Shown: one piece after another, positions 5,220 to 8,436 of the stretch
Position numbering within the stretch: position 1 is the first letter of the stretch
Layout of the letters: every line of letters starts with the position of its first letter
Source: an uncultured Lachnospiraceae bacterium
GTDB taxonomy: Bacteria > Bacillota > Clostridia > Lachnospirales > Lachnospiraceae
DNA length: 8,436 nt
Reading direction: 5' to 3'
NCBI GenBank assembly: GCA_900557385.1
Contig: USSP01000070.1
Coordinates: forward strand, 1-8,436
Translations under genes and position numbers: made by a program
The notes under the pieces: model-generated
Databases searched by the model: none
Seen by the model: only the letters and a program-made list of their open reading frames with translations
Told to the model about the DNA's origin: nothing

Positions 5220-6013
5220 TCCAAAAACCCTAAGTGCCCCAGTGCCTTTGCAATGCCGTCCTGACTGGCTTTGTCCGTGACATAATCTGCGATTTCCAGT
5301 AGTTTTTGATCCTCTGCGTTGCCCATTACCACGCTGTGGGGCACGAATTTTAACATGGGCAGGTCGTTATTGCTGTCGCCGAAGGCGTACGCCTGCTCCA
5401 GCGGCAGATGGAAATGCTCCAATAAGAACCGGATACCCGTTGCCTTGGAATAACCTTTGGGTACGAATTCCCGGAAGCGCACGCCACGGTCAATGCAATC
5501 AAAATACCGGTCGCTCACCTCAATGAATTTTTCCATCTGGCTGTCCTCCTGAAACCACGCCACAAACTTATCGCAGGTAAAGTCTTCTGCCGTTACCTCG
5601 TGGGACATATCGTAATGTTTGTCACAAAAGGTATAATACAGTCTTTTGGCATTGGGAGAAACCAGTTTCCGGCTCGAGTCAAACACCACTTCCTCCCGGG
5701 ATTCAAAGACTACATCCACGTTCAATCTTCTGGCTGTTTCCACGATCTCCAGCGTTACCTCATGGCTTTGTCCTTTGTGAAACAATTCCTGCTCCTGATA
5801 ATAAATATTCGTGCCACAGCCTGCCACATATCCATCAAATCCAATGGATTTGAAACGCTGCTCCACATTCTGAAAGCATCGGCCTGTGTTGATAAACATC
5901 AAATGTCCATTGGCACGGGCACGGCGAATCGCTATCACTACACTATCCGGTATGGAACCGTCCACCTCCGAAGTCAGGGTTCCGTCAATATCAAAAAAAG
6001 CTATTTTCTGCAT
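5216..6013 (-). CDS. Cof-type HAD-superfamily phosphatase (HAD-IIB)
   Basis: The protein is 265 residues from the ATG at 6013-6011, chosen because AGAGGA lies 5 nt upstream. An in-frame ATG eight codons earlier (6037) has no clear ribosome binding site. All four HAD motifs are present: I FFDIDGT with the nucleophile Asp8 and Asp10; II INTGR with Thr43; III the Lys of GYSKATG (about 190); IV AFGDSNNDLPML (210-221). The mixed alpha/beta cap between motifs II and III is the IIB type. Members hydrolyse phosphate from sugar phosphates, flavin precursors or similar small molecules. The specific substrate is not visible. It follows the YfhO gene by 39 nt and is probably co-transcribed with it. Its TAA overlaps the stop of the convergent methyltransferase gene. 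Confidence 0.94.
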   Translation of the reverse strand: MQKIAFFDIDGTLTSEVDGSIPDSVVIAIRRARANGHLMFINTGRCFQNVEQRFKSIGFDGYVAGCGTNIYYQEQELFHKGQSHEVTLEIVETARRLNVDVVFESREEVVFDSSRKLVSPNAKRLYYTFCDKHYDMSHEVTAEDFTCDKFVAWFQEDSQMEKFIEVSDRYFDCIDRGVRFREFVPKGYSKATGIRFLLEHFHLPLEQAYAFGDSNNDLPMLKFVPHSVVMGNAEDQKLLEIADYVTDKASQDGIAKALGHLGFLD

Positions 6014-6018
6014 GCCAT

Positions 6019-6024
6019 TCCTCT
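6019..6024 (-). promoter_or_regulatory. Ribosome binding site choosing the internal ATG of the HAD gene
   Basis: AGAGGA on the minus strand ends 5 nt before ATG 6013-6011, which favours a 265-residue protein over the longer 273-residue reading. Confidence 0.7.
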
Positions 6025-6052
6025 TTTCACTCGTCATAAATTCATTCGTATC

Positions 6053-8436
6053 TTATGCCTTTTTTACCGTTTTCTTATGCCATTTCGGGAGTCGATCCCT
6101 ATGCTTATAACACATAATTGCCAGAAAGGCAAGAACACTGCAAAGGGTAATCCAGGTTCCCGTATAAATTCCATAGGGGCGATAGGATAATGCAATATCA
6201 TGCGCTCCCTGGGACAGATCCAGGCAGATAAAGGCATCCGCAAAATAGGTTGCCTCGGTTTCCACGCCATCTACCCATACGGTCCATCCATCCTCTTCCG
6301 GAACTGAAAGCACAAGCTTTCCTGCCTTTTTTACATCAATGTGGCCGTTAATGTGGGTGCTGTCATAAGATTCCACTGTCATGGGCTGTTCATCCAGTAC
6401 CGTATAGGCCTTTGCCAGAACCTCTTCATCCAGCCGATAAAGGGTGGGGCTGATGGAATCCACCTCTTTTGCCGTAAGAAGCACACGGCTTCCTGCCTTT
6501 ACATATCCCGTCTCAATTAAATATTCCCGGTTGGTCTGGGTATACTTACGCTCCCGGGACAATTCCTCACCGGTTTCATTGCCTGCCTGAACGGATACGG
6601 TTATATCTTCGGCAGCTGTATCTCCCATATAAAAATAGTAATACCCATCCTGCTCCGCGGTAAAGCTGGCTGTATTCGCTGTCACCTCACAGTCCATGGC
6701 ATTTAACAACCGGTTTTCGTCAAAATCGCCACCAATCAATTCTGCTGCCAGTCGGTTCTGGCAGGAAATCGGGGAGCCTGCATCATAATCCCAATGCTCT
6801 TCCATGGCCTCCGGAAGCATGAAGCCCATGGGCAGCACATATTTATTTTGATACAAATATACATTGTCCTGTTGTGTCACCAGTGTACGGAGAGGTTCGT
6901 TCAGTTCCTCGTCCGATAACGTGTATTTCACAGAAAGCAGGGCTGACATCAATGGAGTGGCTCCACTAAAGGCATAGGAGTTTTTGCTTCCCAGCATGCC
7001 CATCTCTTTATAGAAGTTTGCCACATAGCTGTTATTTGTGGAGGAAAAGAGAGAAGCGCTGTGATATCCCAGCCACACACCATCATTTTTCGTGCGGCGG
7101 AACGCTTTTTCCACCCGGTAAAAATCGGTATCCTCTTTTCCCAGATCTGCCAGTAGCTTCTCCGTGCCATTCCAGTCCGACATGTAAGAAGTCCTGCTGG
7201 TGGTTGCCACGCTGGTATCTTCCATGTTTACAGCCGCCTCCAGCGCTACAATTCCCACGGTTGCAATGACCACGAATCGTTTCCACCGGGGTTTCTTGCG
7301 ATACAGATAGCACATCCAGGCATACAGTACCAGAAACAGCCCGGTTAAAAGGAAGCTGTCATAGCCAATGAATTCCTCTGTGACCAGTTTTTCACACAAA
7401 ATCACCACCGCGATGGCTGCCCAGAAGCTGACGGCAACTTCCCGGTTACTGTTGCTGCGGATGCGATACAAGGCTTCATATCCCATGGTAAGCAGCAGGA
7501 AAATATAGAGAAAAGACTGCCGGGCAGGAAGCGAATCCGGGAAATGGAAGCCGTGCCAGATCATATCCAGAATATTGTTGGAATAACTGATCAGCATCAC
7601 TACTGCCACGGATAGTTTGATGGTCTTTTCTTTCCAGGAGATCTCATCATTCATGATATAAAGCGGAAACAGGAATAAAATCGCCACACCACAGTATAAA
7701 TTGGGCCAGTGATCCAAGCCGATTTCCACATCTACGTTAATAAAGTGACGGCTTAATACATCAATGGTGGAAAAGTACGCTTTCATGGTGGAGGGCCAGG
7801 AAACGCTGGAAAATTTGGTCATCTGCAGGGCATGAAATTCCGGCAGCAGAATGGCTCCGGCAAAGCCTCCTGCCAGAAGCGAGTACAACGCAAATCTGCC
7901 AAAGGTCAATGCCAGCTTTTTGCCCACCATCTCATCTTCCGGCGAACTGTTGACAATCAGCATGATAAAATAAATCACCACGAAGATACAGATCATAATC
8001 GACAGGTAATAGTTGGAAAGAATGGATAAGCCTAAGCAGACACAGTAGACTGCGCATCTTCCGTCCTTTACCAGAAGTTCCAGTCCCCAGATAATGAGGG
8101 GAATGAGTATCAGGCAGTCCAGCCACATAATGTTCCAGCTATAGGCTGCCATATAGCCGGACAGTGCATAAAGTACACCAAAACAGGTAATCCCGTAGGA
8201 AGGATTCTGACCCGGCTCTCCGAAATGCCGGTTCAGATACCAGGCAAAGGTGAAGCCACTCAGACCGATTTTGATGACAATGAGTGCCGTCATGAACTCA
8301 ATGATATGGGTCTGGGGAACAAATACCACCAGGAAATTAAAGGGACTTGCCAGGTAATAGGCATATAATGCCCAGAAATTGGAGCCCATTCCCACATTCC
8401 AGGAATACGCCAGGCTGTCACCGCTTCGCAATTTTC
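6053..8436 (-). CDS. YfhO-family multi-pass membrane protein (partial, N-terminus outside window)
   Basis: At least 794 residues are seen. The frame is open through the right edge and the real start lies outside, so the TTG at 8431-8429 is not a start. The N-terminal half is a bundle of roughly ten or more hydrophobic segments (about residues 40-403 counted from that TTG). It includes the SLAYSWNVGMGSNF and YYLASPFNFL stretches near the start and LPARQSFLYIF (301-311), all characteristic of YfhO (GT-C-like glycosyltransferase fold). A large extracytoplasmic, beta-rich region follows (about 405-755), ending in VPEEDGWTVWVDG and GAHDIALSYRPYG. Then come one last membrane helix (757-775) and a Lys-rich cytoplasmic tail. 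Bacillus YfhO is linked to teichoic-acid glycosylation from a lipid-linked sugar. The same kind of role is inferred here, not shown. The HAD gene follows after 39 nt. Confidence 0.92.
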   Translation of the reverse strand, partial: KLRSGDSLAYSWNVGMGSNFWALYAYYLASPFNFLVVFVPQTHIIEFMTALIVIKIGLSGFTFAWYLNRHFGEPGQNPSYGITCFGVLYALSGYMAAYSWNIMWLDCLILIPLIIWGLELLVKDGRCAVYCVCLGLSILSNYYLSIMICIFVVIYFIMLIVNSSPEDEMVGKKLALTFGRFALYSLLAGGFAGAILLPEFHALQMTKFSSVSWPSTMKAYFSTIDVLSRHFINVDVEIGLDHWPNLYCGVAILFLFPLYIMNDEISWKEKTIKLSVAVVMLISYSNNILDMIWHGFHFPDSLPARQSFLYIFLLLTMGYEALYRIRSNSNREVAVSFWAAIAVVILCEKLVTEEFIGYDSFLLTGLFLVLYAWMCYLYRKKPRWKRFVVIATVGIVALEAAVNMEDTSVATTSRTSYMSDWNGTEKLLADLGKEDTDFYRVEKAFRRTKNDGVWLGYHSASLFSSTNNSYVANFYKEMGMLGSKNSYAFSGATPLMSALLSVKYTLSDEELNEPLRTLVTQQDNVYLYQNKYVLPMGFMLPEAMEEHWDYDAGSPISCQNRLAAELIGGDFDENRLLNAMDCEVTANTASFTAEQDGYYYFYMGDTAAEDITVSVQAGNETGEELSRERKYTQTNREYLIETGYVKAGSRVLLTAKEVDSISPTLYRLDEEVLAKAYTVLDEQPMTVESYDSTHINGHIDVKKAGKLVLSVPEEDGWTVWVDGVETEATYFADAFICLDLSQGAHDIALSYRPYGIYTGTWITLCSVLAFLAIMCYKHRDRLPKWHKKTVKKA

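Noticed and set aside
2528..5920. Shared 14-nt string AAATGTCCATTGGC in the HD gene (near 2530) and the HAD gene (near 5905)
   Set aside because: Both encode an RANGH peptide on the minus strand in unrelated proteins; a single short match is best explained by chance.
6014..6037. Longer start for the HAD gene at 6037
   Set aside because: There is no clear ribosome binding site there, and AGAGGA precedes the internal ATG; the family normally starts shortly before the first DxD motif.
8429..8431. TTG as the start of the YfhO-family gene
   Set aside because: The frame is open through the window edge and the first visible residues are inside a conserved YfhO region, so the gene is simply truncated.
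1..8436. CRISPR arrays, insertion sequences, toxin-antitoxin or phage genes
   Set aside because: No regularly spaced repeats, transposase or integrase motifs, or paired small toxin-like genes were seen on reading both strands.

Overview
The window looks like ordinary chromosome from a mid-GC, anaerobic Gram-positive Firmicute, most likely Clostridia/Lachnospiraceae-like. The reasons are strong AGGAGG-type ribosome binding sites, GTG starts, a one-domain MetF without a fused partner, a YfhO-family membrane protein, a tRNA-Gly gene without an encoded CCA end, and the overall protein style. The taxonomic placement is inference; no rRNA or species marker is present.

Layout from left to right. 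(1) 1-1062, minus strand: an ECF sigma factor gene followed one base later by a partial gene for a single-pass membrane protein that is probably its anti-sigma factor. A candidate ECF-type promoter lies just upstream (1093-1121). (2) 1142-3608, minus strand: a probable three-gene operon, metF (5,10-methylenetetrahydrofolate reductase), an HD-domain phosphohydrolase and a patatin-like phospholipase. It starts at a good sigma-A promoter (3580-3608) and ends at an intrinsic terminator (1153-1182). (3) 3666-3888, minus strand: a tRNA-Gly(GCC) gene with a near-consensus promoter and a perfect 19-bp inverted-repeat terminator. Just beyond the terminator is a short segment resembling both ends of the tRNA. 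(4) 4047-5219, plus strand: a class I SAM-dependent methyltransferase of the Methyltransf_32 (METTL25/RRNAD1-like) type. (5) 5216-8436, minus strand: a large YfhO-family membrane protein, cut by the right window edge, followed by a Cof-type HAD phosphatase. The HAD gene is convergent with the methyltransferase and their stop codons overlap.

Functionally this is a mix of regulation (sigma/anti-sigma), folate/methionine metabolism (metF), housekeeping hydrolases (HD, HAD, patatin), translation (tRNA-Gly) and cell-envelope glycosylation (YfhO, by family). I see no CRISPR array, insertion sequence, phage module or recognisable defence system. I do not think the window contains a clear undescribed system. 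The items most worth a second look are the ECF promoter/hairpin arrangement, the tRNA-like remnant behind tRNA-Gly, the uncharacterised methyltransferase and the overlapping convergent stop codons.
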